From Trichosphaerium sp. ATCC 40318 (taxonomy: Eukaryota > Discosea > Flabellinia > Trichosidae): DNA of 64,000 bases. The notes under the pieces are model-generated. The model ran no database searches and was not told the DNA's origin. It saw only the letters and a list, made by a program, of their open reading frames with translations. Numbering within the stretch: the first letter of the stretch is position 1; each line of letters opens with the position of its first letter. Where the stretch lies: contig JALMLS010000255.1 of the NCBI GenBank assembly GCA_038496445.1, forward strand, positions 248,001 through 312,000, in the 5' to 3' direction. Below, in pieces: positions 23,836 through 35,429 of the stretch. A program made the translations under genes and the position numbers.

Positions 23836-25951
23836 ATGCAAGTATTGTACAGAGGAAAATTAGCGTGTACAGCAACCCGTGTGGAGCGATGTGTTAGGTA
23901 CGGGACTGCGTCGGTAGCATTTACACGGTTTTTGAAAAAATTGTGACTACTTTTGTATTTCTTAATGTCAACTAAAACGTGTATACAGAACGCAACGCCC
24001 ACGCGATTGCTCAGTTCGTAAATACCGCACCTCTGCTTTTTTGCGTGCCCGAGACTATTACCAAATTCTTGGTGTGGATAGGAACGCGTCCAAGGATCAA
24101 TTAAAGAAGGCCTACCGTCAGATGGCCATGAAATATCACCCAGATAGAAACAAAGAACCTGAAGCACAAGATAAATTTAAAGAAGTGTCAGAGGCCTACA
24201 GCGTACTTTCAGACGAAAACAAGAAGCGTATGTACGATCAATTTGGTGAAGAAGGTGTACAGGGTATGGGTGGCGGTGGCGGTGGACCAGACGTTGATCC
24301 AGTACGCTTCTTTCTTTTTTTCTTTTTTTTGCAGGATTCTGACAACCCACAAAAATGTCCAAATATTCTTTTTGTACTTGCAATGAGCGCCACCTTCTGA
24401 TACATCTGTGAAATAGTCTGAACTCTTCTCTGAAATATTTGGACAGTTCGGAGGTGGGATGGGCGGCAACCCGTTCGGATTTGGAGGAATGGGCGGCGGG
24501 ATGGGCGGTGATCCCTTCGGTCAACAACGGAATGAGCCAACAAAAACTCCAGATTTGAACCACGAAATTGGTACGGCAGTCAACTGTTGCACGGTTTGTG
24601 TATTGTTTTGTTGCGCGAAGAAGAGTGTAGTTGCCCCAAAAATTATTCTTTTTTTTCAATTCATTGTTTGTTCCCACTAATTGATTTTGATTCAAGTCGT
24701 CACCTTGGAAGATGTTTACAAAGGCAAAGTTGTCAAAATGAGTTTTACACGTGACACGATATGCTCCGCTTGCGATGGGTGCGTGATTTATAGTTCTAGT
24801 GTTGTTATTTTGCATGTGTGTATCCAGTTAACAGTTTGATGTTGTAGTACTGGTTCGCGAACAAAGCAAAGACAGACTTGTCGTCAGTGTAATGGCAGAG
24901 GTGTTGTCATAGAGACGCAGCGCATGGGTGGTATGATACGCCAAGTTCAGAGTAATTGCCCAGCCTGTAGAGGTAGCGGTAAAGTAAATAACCCTGCTGA
25001 TACGTATGTTTCTTTTTTATTCAACTGTTACTTACCTCTCTCTACCTCGATTCCCAATACTATTTGTTTTGTTTTGTTTTCTTTCACAACCACACACTTT
25101 AAATAACAATCCAACTGTAGGTGCCGCACTTGTAACGGAGCTATGACGGTTAAACAAACAAAAGTGATTCCAGTCACCGTTGATAAAGGCATAGAATCAG
25201 GTGCAACACACGTCGCAAGGGGTATGGCGCACGAACGTCCCGGTTTGCGCTCTGGCGATATCAATTTTACAATCCGCGTAAAGGAGCACGCCGTATTCAT
25301 GCGCAAAGGTCTCGATTTGCTTGTCAGAAAACAAATTACATTGGCAGAAGCTCTTGGCGGCTATTCCTTTAACATACAACACCTCGATGGCCGTACGTTG
25401 AAGGTAGAGCCACCTGCTGGTGGAAAGGTTGTGCAGCCAGGAGAGTTTAAATACATTCACGGCGAGGTACGGGTCACCTTAAAATAGGCTTTTCTAACGC
25501 GTCGTTAGGGCCTTCCAAACAACCACGGCAAAAGAGGAAATCTACACATTGAATTCAGTATTGAGTTCCCTAAAGGTCCATTTTTATCAGAGCAAGTCGT
25601 ATCGGTACGTCACCAACTGTTTTAAGACAAATTGATTGCTGTATGTGGTATCATCACATGCCATGACTCTATCCCTTTTATTTTGTTGTTGTGCTTATTG
25701 TTCTGGTTTCTAACGTTGTATAACAGCAATTCGCAAACACTGTCGGCATGACGTACAACAAATCCGCACAAGCCAACCAAGGAACACCTGTAGCGTGCCA
25801 GGATATGCCTCCTGGTCACAGAATCTCTGTTTCCGATTTTCTACCCAAGGCAAAGAAGGAGAATACTGGGAACACAGGTAAAAAGAAGAGGAGACGCGCA
25901 AGGGGTCCAGGCCCAGAGGATGGTCAAGACGTTCAGTGCGCACAGATGTAA
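23836..25951 (+). CDS. Type I DnaJ (Hsp40) with N-terminal extension and CaaX tail
   Basis: Exon 1 (from 23836) plus the start of exon 2 give an Arg/Thr-rich extension of about 40 residues without acidic residues. The J domain follows ([20 protein letters not shown], with HPD in KYHPDRN), then a Gly/Phe/Met linker ([13 protein letters not shown]), a zinc region with [22 protein letters not shown] and CRTCNGAM, and the C-terminal substrate-binding domain ([37 protein letters not shown]). The end is basic [16 protein letters not shown] then CAQM, a farnesyl-type CaaX box as in Ydj1/DNAJA1. Hsp70 co-chaperone. The extension looks like a mitochondrial presequence, which conflicts with the CaaX box. 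Five of seven introns start GTAC. Confidence 0.9.
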
Positions 25952-26053
25952 CTCGTGTAATAATATTATTCTATTTGTCAGTGTGATCCATGTGATCAAC
26001 ATAAAATACAGGGCAAATTGTATTCACCAAAAAGTGACAAATGTTATTTATTC

Positions 26054-26851
26054 TACTCCAAAAAGAACATACTGAACAAAGAAGTTCCAACAGTCAGGTA
26101 CAGACCTAGGCCAACGTGTCAATTCTTTCTGTGACATGCAGTGGACACCATCTGTGCCATCACGCGTACCTAGCAACGTTGATAAGAACTCTGACGATGC
26201 TTCAAAACCCAACAGTTTTATAGGTTCTCTAGTCTCCCTTTGCCAAAGCGTTAACGTGATAAAAAGGAATGCTGCGCACTTGATGTTGTATTGCAAATGT
26301 GTTAAAAACTCTGAGAGCCTCAAATCCTGCTTGCTATCAATGGTGTTAGTTTACAGGTCAAACTTTGAGTTACCACTTTGATTGGGGTTCGTCTTCCCAC
26401 ATGCTCTCCTGGGTGTACAGTTCTAACTGCACCTTTGCTAACTTGCCAATGTATTCATCCTCTGCAGCGTTGATAGTGGATGCCTACTCAATATAAACGC
26501 TTAACCGAGCTTTGAATTGGGTTGAGGTGGATTGCGTACTTGCCTGAACGAAAGTTAGCAAGTAGTTGATAAAAAAAATCACGTGTCCCGTGCGTACCAA
26601 ATGATGACAGCGAAGAGCAAAAACACTATTGTAACGGCTGTAGTTCTTAGACATTAGTGAGGTGTTAAGCTGTCTACGAACGTGCCTGTTGTTGACTGTA
26701 TTATAAGGTAGTGCGTGCTCGGTAGCACTGTAAACAATTCACTTGAAGTAATAGTTAGGTGTACGGCATTAACATTGGGGATGTTGAGTACCTGATAATC
26801 ACGAACATCATTAAGAAAATGTGTGGCACGCATATCACGACCTAAACGCAT
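26054..26851 (-). CDS. Small hydrophobic hypothetical protein
   Basis: Best-supported exons: AEDEYIGKLAKVQLELY (about 26460-26380), then DLRLSEFLTHLQYNIKCAAF with a hydrophobic stretch (about 26345-26160), and a last exon giving GLYLTVGTSLFSMFFLE before the stop at 26054; that join restores a membrane segment. The 5' part is uncertain: ATG at 26851 (MRLGRDMRATHFLND) or one near 26655, where a shifted frame gives a third hydrophobic span (TAVTIVFLLFAVII). Probably a membrane protein with 2-3 spans. No family recognised. Confidence 0.5.
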
Positions 26852-26871
26852 TGTAAGCGATTCAAAGTATG

Positions 26872-28926
26872 ATAAACAACGCTATTTCTTGACGTGCGAT
26901 TGTTGCTGCTGTTTCTCGATCCAGTTTTTCCTGCCTATGACTCGGGTTGGCATAAAAGTTCAATGCCTATTTTTGTGCAAAAAAAAGATTTTATAGCGTT
27001 GTATAAAACGGTACCAGATGCCGTGAATCCCTTGACGAAGTACATTCCACATGTTCAGGTTCTATTTTTGTGTTGGTGTGTAATGCAGGAGTGGTGTCAG
27101 GCGCACCTTTGGATCTCGTATGTTGAGGCGTGGGAATTTTGCTTTGTCCCAGCCATCTATGTTACTCTTGTTGCCTTCAACCAGTTTAGAAAGCCAGCTT
27201 CGCTCGTGGTTTCCAAAAGCACTTCTATTATCTTCTACCATCTCACGCACACCCTGAGACAACAATCAGTTACGAATACCTGTGATCACGTGTTGGGAGG
27301 GCTTACCGGTTTTGTATCGATACTCATGAAAATCGCTATGACTCTGCGGTACTGTCCAAGCACAGTTGTTATCATCGCTAATTTACCTAATAGGTCTAGA
27401 TATGGGTCAGGCGGGTTTATTAGTAATTGTGGTGTGGTGGGGCTTACACGTGTATCCAGCCGTCGTGCAAACGATGCCTATTCCCGCATTAGTGCCTCTT
27501 TATAAATGAAAAAGAAGGACGCTGTGTACCAACTAATGTGATGACTCTGCCAAGTACAGAAGAACCCAAGAATGGTTTGCCCTAAATCACCTTTTTAGAA
27601 ACAGTTGCTTTGTACCATTTTTGGTATGTCTTAGACAACCACACACCTCCAAGTACCGACTAAAAAACATGAGAAAGTGAATGTTTTGGAGCTTTTGTAC
27701 CTTCCAGCAGGTATACAAGCAAATAAGAGTGAAAGTACAAACGCCTGTAGTAGCAAGTAAGTCATGAGCATAAAAACACTTCTTTGTTTGTTTCTGTCAT
27801 CGTCATTGTTTTGGCCGCAAGCAATTGCGTACAGTTGAGTAGTTGCGTATGTATGCAAGTAGAAATCCACTCTGTCGGACAGCTATAGCTTCCATGCTTT
27901 GGTACAGTTTCCATCCGTCAGTCTCATTTTCGAGCTGTTTTTCGATTTGGTTAACAAACGTTTCAATAGTTGTTACCCCCTCTTGGGATTTCTAATTACG
28001 TCCAAAATTTACCGTACCACGTGAAATTCACTCTCCTTCAGATTGGTGCCAAGCGTGATAGATACAGTAGAAGAAAGCTTATCTTCCCCAGCGTATTGCG
28101 CTTTGGGAGCGGTGAAGAAGTTGAGGGTGGGTATGTATCGCCTGCACGTGGGTGTCAGTCAAATTGAAACAAAAATGCTGTTTCATCTCACCAGTCGTAG
28201 CTTTGCAATTTAGCTTCCCACTCTTCTCTGTTAGCGTAAGGATAAAAGTCTAGTACAAATATTTAGCAGTTGTGGCAAACACATTAAAGTTACAAACCAT
28301 TTTCTTCATAGTACTTGGAGCAAGCCAAAACTGTCACACACAATACGAACAAGACGAGAGGTTGTATTGCCTCAGATGCGTGTGTTTCTATGCCTTTCCC
28401 AATTATAGAGTACAGGATGATATTGGCAACAGGCGGTGCCGCTGTGATTGCCCTAACATGGTCCGTCAAGGTTAGTTTATCACCAAAGCACACGAGTCTA
28501 TGCTGGTGCCGCGACTTTCTTACCACAATAATACCACCAATGGCCACCACTTTGACACGCCCAAGCAATACTAGTAGTGTGTTTTTTGGCAATCTTATGG
28601 CAAAAGAACAGGATGAAAAAAAGTACATACCCTGAGTTTGGGCCTCCATCCCGCCTCAGCATTTAGGTTTGCCTCAATACACGGCCAAATAAAAGGAGCA
28701 AGCAAAATCTGGAAGAAGAGCTGCACAAATATAACAAAAGAGCTTCTAGAGGCCTGCTCTTTTTGCGCACTGACAACCAGTTGGATTGAATCAAAAAATA
28801 ACAATGGAAAAAAAAAAACCATAAATAATAAATTTGAACTTACTTCTTGTAGTCAATGTACGTGGACCGTCTGTAACTGGAAAGATTGAGCGCGTTCGAA
28901 AACTTATCAAGAACTATAGAGCACAT
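26872..28926 (-). CDS. Multi-pass membrane protein of unknown function
   Basis: ATG 28926 gives MCSIVLDKFSNALNLSSYRR. About ten exons join with consistent phase. Hydrophobic segments: FVIFVQLFFQILLAPFIWP, WWPLVVLLWAITAAPP, a span around IQPLVLFVLCVTVLACS, and SVCTFTLICLYTCW. Between spans three and four lies a helical soluble part (TIETFVNQIEKQLENETDGW). The C-terminal half is soluble (LINPPDPYLDLLGKLAMI, REMVEDNRSAF, FPRLNIRDPKNLNMWNVL) and ends at 26872. No family recognised; not a channel or transporter signature that I know. The stop lies 20 bp from the ATG of the gene at 26054-26851. The 203-codon plus-strand ORF at 26894-27505 is its antisense shadow. Confidence 0.65.
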
Positions 28927-30771
28927 GGTGAGTATGACGGTGTGAGGAGATATGTACCAAAGACTGGAAAAGATACAAGCTTGTGAGCACCTACAAACGT
29001 GCTGTGCTTATACGTTTCATCAGGATCTGGCCGTGGCACATATGCTTCCGTATATCTCTATTACAATTAAGATTGCCTGTATAGATCATTCTTTGTTTAA
29101 GTTACCTGGAGGCAAATGTCTGTGGACAACCCTTGAGAACTGTGTTCCAATTTTAAATTCCGTGGACCAGCGGATATGAGTTGCTTGACAAATATGCATT
29201 AGAAACGCCAATGTAGATATGTGTACTCTTTCTAGGCGAGTCATGGATTCTTTAAGCTCTGCAGGAACACTACATGGATAGAGAGTAAATTTTTGCGATG
29301 ATTGCGAGGTATGGAGGAGCGTGCCTCATTGCCACTGGTATATCTTCGCTAGCGAAAGTAATTAATCAGCAAATGATACATGGAAATACAAATCTTGTTT
29401 GCTACGTACTCCCATGCATGTATGGATGCGGGCGCTGTACCCTTGCTTACTAAACAATCCGGGAGGTTGAACACTAGACAAAAAAAGATTTGACTTAGCA
29501 ACTACCCAAAACCATCCGTGCCTTACCCCACTTGGCCTACAATTCGTAGTGTTAGCAATTAGTCCTTATTAATAACACGTGCGTACCACGTGCTTTTTAG
29601 AATCTTTTTTGTGTAGAGAAATCTCGAGTCTGCCTTTGATCGCGTACAGAGGAATCACTGCCTACACAAATATGTCAAAACAAGGTCCGTACCATCGTAT
29701 TGTATGTACGTTAAAGACCGACCGGTTGGTAGCAAGGTCAGTCTTATCCTTAGTTAACTTAGCGACCTAAACATATGTGATGAGACCTTTCCACTGCCTA
29801 TTTTTTTGTTGACCTGAGTGTTAACGCGTTGGTCATTGTACTTTATGTCAAAGTACACGAGATCATCACTGATTAGCATGTTATTCTGTGCTAACAGTTC
29901 ATGCACTTCTAGTACATAGAATGGTTTTATAACAGAAAGGACTTTAGTCCAACACTACAACTTGTGAGGGCGAGCTCTATACTTAAAATCATGATGTATG
30001 TAGACGTGCCTCAGACCACGTCTTTGTTGCTTGTTTTGGGGTCCTGTTTGAGTCAGAAATTAGTTTGTACTGTTGACACATGAACAGTTACCAATTTTTG
30101 GTGTGGTTCTTCTTCGCGCTCGCTATAATGCACGACAACACCTGAGCAAAATCCTTCGCCGACAAGAGACTAACGTCGATGTAATCAAAGAGCGCTATAT
30201 ACATATCTATTAAAATAAGAGTGACATTATACTGACAGACGTGAAAACCACTTGGAGTTGTTCATCTTTGAGACGTCTTTTACATCCTGCAGAAACAAAA
30301 CTCAGAAATAAATCATGTTGCAATTTCACAGATACCTCATTGCTCTGTTTGGTTTGCTTCAAGCAAGCTGCACCTAGATCTTCAAGGCCTTGTAGCAGCT
30401 CGAACTTGGTAAGATTCCCGCTACACCAGCATTAACAATGCTGTTACTGCACTTTCGTGTACCTAGCGTCGCCGTCGCAATCATCAAACAAGACCTGCAT
30501 GTCCAGCTCTGAAAAATATTAGAACCCTACTCACGCGCCGTTTTTATTTCTTTTGGGTACGTGTGAGCTTGTTGTTGTATGCGTTTTCCGTCGACGACTT
30601 GTCTGTCGAGTTGTACGATGATACAGTGGCATTGATGCTAAACGTAATGTTAAACTACGCGATTTGGTTTCTACTGCCCCGCGAGGCGTTTCGACGAGGT
30701 AATCCTCGGTTTCTGTACCCATCACGTGTTTTGCTTAACAGCGGCGTTGAAGCGTTCAACTTGTCGGCCAT
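28907..30771 (-). CDS. EF-hand and C2-like domain protein
   Basis: Starts MADKLNASTPLLSKTRDG at 30771. A canonical EF-hand loop DGDASGNLTKFE is preceded by QLDMQVLFDDC, and a weaker second EF-hand follows (ALFDYIDVSLLSAKDF). Then a C2-like region: KPFYVLEVHELLAQNNM, LVYFDIKYNDQRVNTQV, NRSVFNAVIPLYAI, GRLEISLHKKDSKKH. The C-terminal part (ELKESMTRLERVHISTLAFL, FSRVVHRHLPP) faintly recalls a RhoGAP helix but is not assignable. Calcium-regulated membrane association is likely. About twelve introns. The reading frame runs to 28907 and so overlaps the start of the next gene by about 20 bp; the last exon is uncertain. Confidence 0.6.
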
Positions 30772-30899
30772 TACTTCTGGTGGCGAAGATGTTAACACTT
30801 GTATTCAAAAAAACGGTATCTGGCTATGCGTGACTTAGTACGTTCCTTCCTGCACTTGATCCCAAAAAAAAAAAAGTTGACTGCTTCGATGTGCCTTTA

Positions 30900-31530
30900 A
30901 TCATTTGTTTCTGACGTTGGCGCTATTTGCGGTAGTATGTGTGAGTTTACCAACCATTGGTAACCACTAAACACTTGAATTTTTACAATAATCGGGCCTA
31001 GGTTACAATGTAAATGCCATGAACCTGCAACCTGGAAACACTCAGGTACTCGAATTCGAGTGCCCTTTCGTACCTAAAATTGATGCTAGGTCCTACAATA
31101 CACCATTGACATTTCAGTGCGTCGCTAGAGCGTGCTCAAAGTTTTACTGCTAGCGCATTAAATCTGTTTGTTAGCCTCAGCTCATGAGATTTCCTGGCGG
31201 CACAGTTGGCATGTACTGGGACTGGTACACCTTCCTACCGCTTGCAAATGAGCTAACACATCTCTAGGAGCAGTGGATGGCTGAATGTATCAAATCCTTG
31301 GACTTTGAAGCACTATCCAGGCAAGCTTCTACTCTCACCACAGGCATGCTTTAGCGGTGTACATGACTAGTTACTATTAAGGCGCAGACCAGAAACATCA
31401 CCCTACATTAACGCTTTCTGAATGGAAGCAGTTTTTAGTGTAGCCAATACTGAATTTGGGCACGACAGGTTATGCTCTTGATACAACAAAAATCGGTTCT
31501 TCACCAGAATTTTTATATTTGCAATTGAGC
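30900..31530 (+). pseudogene. Broken or truncated secreted glycosidase-like gene
   Basis: A hydrophobic signal-like stretch (LFLTLALFAVVCVSLP) without a visible ATG in frame splices to GYNVNAMNLQPGNTQVLEFE, then SASLERAQSFTASALNLF. A frame break near 31170 precedes LMRFPGGTVGMYWDW, joined by an intron to SSGWLNVSNPWTLKHYPGK, then HPTLTLSEWKQFL. A stop follows near 31530. RFPGGTxxxYWDW is the hallmark of clan-A glycosidases such as bacterial arabinofuranosidase/GH79-like enzymes, where it lies near the substrate pocket. Those proteins are about 400-500 residues; only about 170 remain here. No start, one frame break and no catalytic half suggest a pseudogene, unless I missed introns. Confidence 0.5.
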
Positions 31531-31813
31531 CGTGGACGTTTTTTGGTAGTGCAACACCACCCCTGCAAAAATCGGGAAAGGTGTCAGGTCAAAAATTGAT
31601 TTTGCCTCCGACTCCATGACCTCGTTGACTCGGTTCACTGTCAGCGGCTACCACGACAGATAAACAATAAACGCAGAATCCTCACTACCTTGTTGTCTTT
31701 TTTAGAGGCACTAAGGAGGTATGGAAGGCATAGGCTATTTGTAAAAGATTATTTACTGAGCGAGTAGTTGGATACACAAATTGTAAAAAAAAAACCAAAA
31801 AGTTCACTTGGAA

Positions 31814-32579
31814 CTAAGCGGTAGGTGCCGTTGGCACCATTGGAGGCATTGTCGTTGGCGCCATTGGAGGCATCATCGTTGGTACTAGTGTAGTTGGAAC
31901 CACTGGTGCCAGTGTTGGAGGGAGTGTAGTTGCAGTTGGTGGCGCACCAGAAGGTGAGGAGTTATTCTAAAACCATGTTAACATGTGGTAGTGTTTGATT
32001 TGCACATTTTCAACTAAAACTTTTACAATGTCACGCACATTCTTTTTCTTAAAGGCGCCTAACTGCCAGGCAATGATAAAGCCGGCGACGACAACAATTA
32101 TACAACAAATGACCGAAATGATGGCAATCAACTTCCTACGACTAGCTTGATACTTTGACGCTTGCTTCAGTTCCTTCCTCGCCTCGTTAACGCTATGCGC
32201 GTGCGTTAAGTAACTTTCTCGTTAGTTTGGGAATGGTACCTTGTATCTGCCTTCTCGACGTGTGTTTCTACTTGTTCTAGTTCCTCTCCTTGTTCAACTA
32301 CCTAAAACGGCTGCTTAGACACATAGCGCAAAGTATAATCTTACCAAGTCTTGTACATCATCCATCACATCCTTTAGGTCGCGTAAATCGCGTTCTAATT
32401 TAAATTGAGTACAAATAGCGCTGAACATGGGTAAAGCATATGCGTTCGTGTCATAACACCCAGAGCAACGCTAGAGTACCTAAATTGAGCAAATCTAGAT
32501 TTCGTTCATTGATGATAGCCTCGTCCGCGTTTTCTTCCAATAGAGGCTCTTGTAGTTGGGCAAATCTATCTTCACTCAT
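31814..32579 (-). CDS. Syntaxin-type SNARE with Pro/Thr-rich lumenal tail
   Basis: Starts MSEDRFAQLQEPLLEENAD at 32579. The SNARE core is LERDLRDLKDVMDDVQDLV with zero-layer VVEQGEEL (Gln at the centre, so a Q-SNARE), then VETHVEKAD and NEARKELKQASKYQ. The transmembrane anchor is LIAIISVICCIIVVVAGFII. Unusually, about 55 residues follow the anchor: AWQLGAFKKKNVRDIVK, then a Pro/Thr/Met repeat region (TTLPPTLAPVVPTT, MMPPMAPTTMPPMVPTAPTA). Q-SNAREs normally end a few residues after the membrane. It should act in membrane fusion on an endomembrane or the plasma membrane. The N-terminal Habc bundle is missing or very short. Four or five introns. Confidence 0.8.
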
Positions 32580-32788
32580 TGTGTTGGCGTTTATGGAAAA
32601 TATTGTTTAATGTTCAAAAAACGCGAAATTTCAGCTATCGATTTAATACTAATGCGTACAGAAACCGCACGAACATGGAGAATTAAGACGTGTTTAGACA
32701 TAGAACTGGGAAGGAGAAAATGTTTTTTTATGATACAAGGGAAAGCGCGAGACGATGAGAATTGTGTCTAAAGTACAAGCTATCTAGT

Positions 32789-34274
32789 TTAAAAGTTGAC
32801 CAAAGAGATTCTGGCAACAGCTCCAAATCGATTATCCGAGTATTTTGTGCGAATAGTTTTAAGGCCAGACTTCTGGATCTTGTGTAAGATGGTGTTCAAG
32901 TCGCCAACGCAATCCATAAGATCTGTGTCTTGCAGTTTTGTATAGTGTTCCAAAGTGCGTGTCTAAACAATCCAAAAATGATAAGTACTTGGAGGTTGCA
33001 TTCACTTTCAGGTAAAAACGAACGTACCCAAGCAGGATGCACATCGAGCATTGTTCGCGCAACATATACGGCAGAAGCGGCCCACACAGAAGGAGGGTAC
33101 TTGTCAAATTTGAGGTCAAGAAGAGGAAGTTCAATCAAGTACTTGGACAACGTATGTGTTCGCCAATCTAAAACATACATGTTAGCAACGTCATCATTAT
33201 TCACATGTTTGCAAAAGCGTGGTACCTGACATGGCTGCTTTGCTGAACCGACGGAGAAAGTGAATTGCGGTAGGTACAGTAAGATTAAATTTGAGCTGAT
33301 TTAATATACTGCATTCCATCGTTAGTATTTGCTCCTTAGTGTACGCTCTAAAAAGTAATTGCAAGTTAGCCTTAGGGTTTTACTAGTAAACAAAAAAAAA
33401 GGTATCTGCGTACTTGTCGGATATGTAGACAAAGTCATCACACTCTGGAGGATAGATCTCCTCGTATTTAGCGGCTATAAGCATGGAGGTTACAGCAACC
33501 AATTGAAGTTTGCCTCTGGCAATAGGTCTGGCTTGCAAGAAACGGTCCATGATATTGACTGTTAAAAACAACGTCTCCGGCAATAGCTTGAACTTTAGGT
33601 GGACTGCGACTGCCCAATCAACAAGGATGGCACGCATGCGCTCGTTGATGTCTGGCTGGTTCTTCATGTACGTTGGATCAATAGGGGCACAATTCTAAAG
33701 GCCGAATCAATAAGAGAAAACGAAAAGGAGTTGGTGAGATGCAAATGACAACCAACCTCACGAGCAAACAACACTTCATAGATTTCGTCTACGTATCCTG
33801 TCACAGCTTGAGGATCGTCGCCATCGGTGCAGTCAATGTTTTGATGACGTGGTTGGGGCTTGTCTATGACCATAGGCGACAGTGGTACTAATTCAGCCTA
33901 AACACTCTTAGCACGTACGAAGCATTGACGCAGCGTACCTGAGAAGGTTTGTTGTACGCATTGTTTGGTTTTTTGGAAATTCTTTGTGGTTTTGCTCCTG
34001 GCCATGCATTTATTAGCCGTTTTTTTCCGGCGGGCTTCTTAACCTTAGAGTCTGTTAGATATGGTAGGGTCCGGGGTTGTTTGGCGCGTAACGGGCCGAA
34101 ATGTATTTGTACCTTATCTTTGAAGTTGTGAGTTTGCCCTCTGAATGTATTGGTGATGTTAGAGAACGGCGCATTTGTATTTTTGCGCGTAGGGTTCGTA
34201 GAGTGGCAAATTTCGCGGTCTGAAAGTTGCTGGTTTTGCTGCTGGAAGGGTGCCCTATTGCGTATGCCGTACAT
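32789..34274 (-). CDS. Cyclin B (mitotic cyclin)
   Basis: The Lys/Asn/Pro-rich N-terminus from ATG 34274 has no clear RxxLxxxxN destruction box (PRTLPYL is the closest). Cyclin-box signature: [31 protein letters not shown] (the B-type [12 protein letters not shown] motif), [38 protein letters not shown]. The second cyclin fold is [57 protein letters not shown]. The C-terminus is [21 protein letters not shown]1 partner for mitotic entry. About seven introns. The gene divides head-to-head from the SETD9-like gene, with 193 bp between ATGs. Confidence 0.95.
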
Positions 34275-34467
34275 AGTTGAGATATGTCAAAAAGAAGAAG
34301 ATGCGAGCTTAGAAGTGTAACGGTAAAGTTGGTTTATCAAATTTAAACTGTTAAGGCAACCAATGCGTAAACCGTCGGTGCTTAATGCGTAGTGCGCCCA
34401 CGGAGGTCCCTTACCAATACTAAGGCTGTATATTGGTGCTGTTCCCTTTCAGTAAATATTCAAAACA

Positions 34468-35274
34468 ATGTCTGAGCAATCCGCTGCTACGCGACAGAGT
34501 GACAATAGTGAGCTACGTACAAGCGTTATAAAACTATTAAAGTACGCGAGTGGTGAGGTAGTACCGACGTTTAAACTCGAGGCTCGAGCTTCTGAGATAT
34601 CTGGTGCTGGACAAGGAGTGTTTTTATCGTCTGGAAGCGCAAATAAGGGAGATGTCATAACTTTGTACCCTGGTGTAGTTTATAGCCCTACAGACATGCT
34701 TTTCATGCATCAAAAGGTGTGTCCAAGCAACAGTTATCTTATTTCGAGGCGTAGAGACAAAATAGTGATTGACGGCAATACACAAGGTAAGTTGTCCAAA
34801 TACTCTTCCAAAGTCTCGTCATTGTGGTTAAAGGGGATTCATTACGCATCTTTTCAATGGTGACAGCACGAGAAAATGCGTATATGAAATCGGTTGGATT
34901 GGGCAGTATTCAACAACACCCTTGGGCTATCGGCCACTTGGTTAATCATTCATCTCAAAACGCTAACGTGGAGGCTGTTGATTGCGACTTTGAGGTAAAA
35001 ATAGCCACCTTGTAGCTACTTGACACGTGCCGTTGTAGGGCATTGACGATAATCTAAAACAGTACATACCAAACGTGACATTTCAAGCAGTAAATCCGAG
35101 CCAAAGGTAAGTGCACTTGAACCACCCAACATTAACCAAAGTAGAGCGACTAAATGGATACCAAGTATAGTGTTTGTAGCCACTAGAGCAATAGCTTTAG
35201 GTGAAGAGGTGCTACTGGATTACCACTTTTCATCCAGCGACAAAAAACAACTGCCTGACTGGTATACCACGTAG
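34468..35274 (+). CDS. SETD9-like SET-domain protein
   Basis: Four exons. Motifs: SEISGAGQGVFLSSGSANKG and DVITLYPGVVYSP, then KIVIDGNTQ, HPWAIGHLVNHSSQNANVEA (the NHS..N AdoMet-binding motif), LKQYIPNVTFQAVNPSQ, and ALGEEVLLDYHF (DY catalytic Tyr region), ending DWYTT. Order and spacing match vertebrate SETD9, including ITLYPGxVY and LKQYLPN. Predicted protein methyltransferase; the substrate is unknown even in animals. Full length (about 200 residues) for this compact class, with no pre- or post-SET domain. Confidence 0.8.
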
Positions 35275-35429
35275 TAGCGACCCTCATTTGAGCGTGTGTT
35301 AAGGACAAAACTTGTAAATAACATGGCTTCTCAGTCTGGTGTTAGTTGTTGCACGGCGCTCATTTTTTGAGCGGTTAAATGTTAAGTGTACCAGACATGA
35401 CTTGACAACTGTCAAAACATTGTAAAACA

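Noticed and set aside
24177-24815. 212-codon minus-strand ORF
   Set aside because: Antisense to DnaJ J-domain and Gly-rich exons; low-complexity, His/Pro-rich shadow frame.
26894-27505. 203-codon plus-strand ORF with a hydrophobic start
   Set aside because: Antisense to minus-strand exons that join in phase and read as protein (WDKAKFPRLNIRDPK, LNFYANPSHRQEKL); the plus frame shows no family and crosses those splice sites.
30563-30838. 91-codon plus-strand ORF with membrane-like sequence
   Set aside because: Antisense to the first exons of the EF-hand gene, which join in consistent phase.
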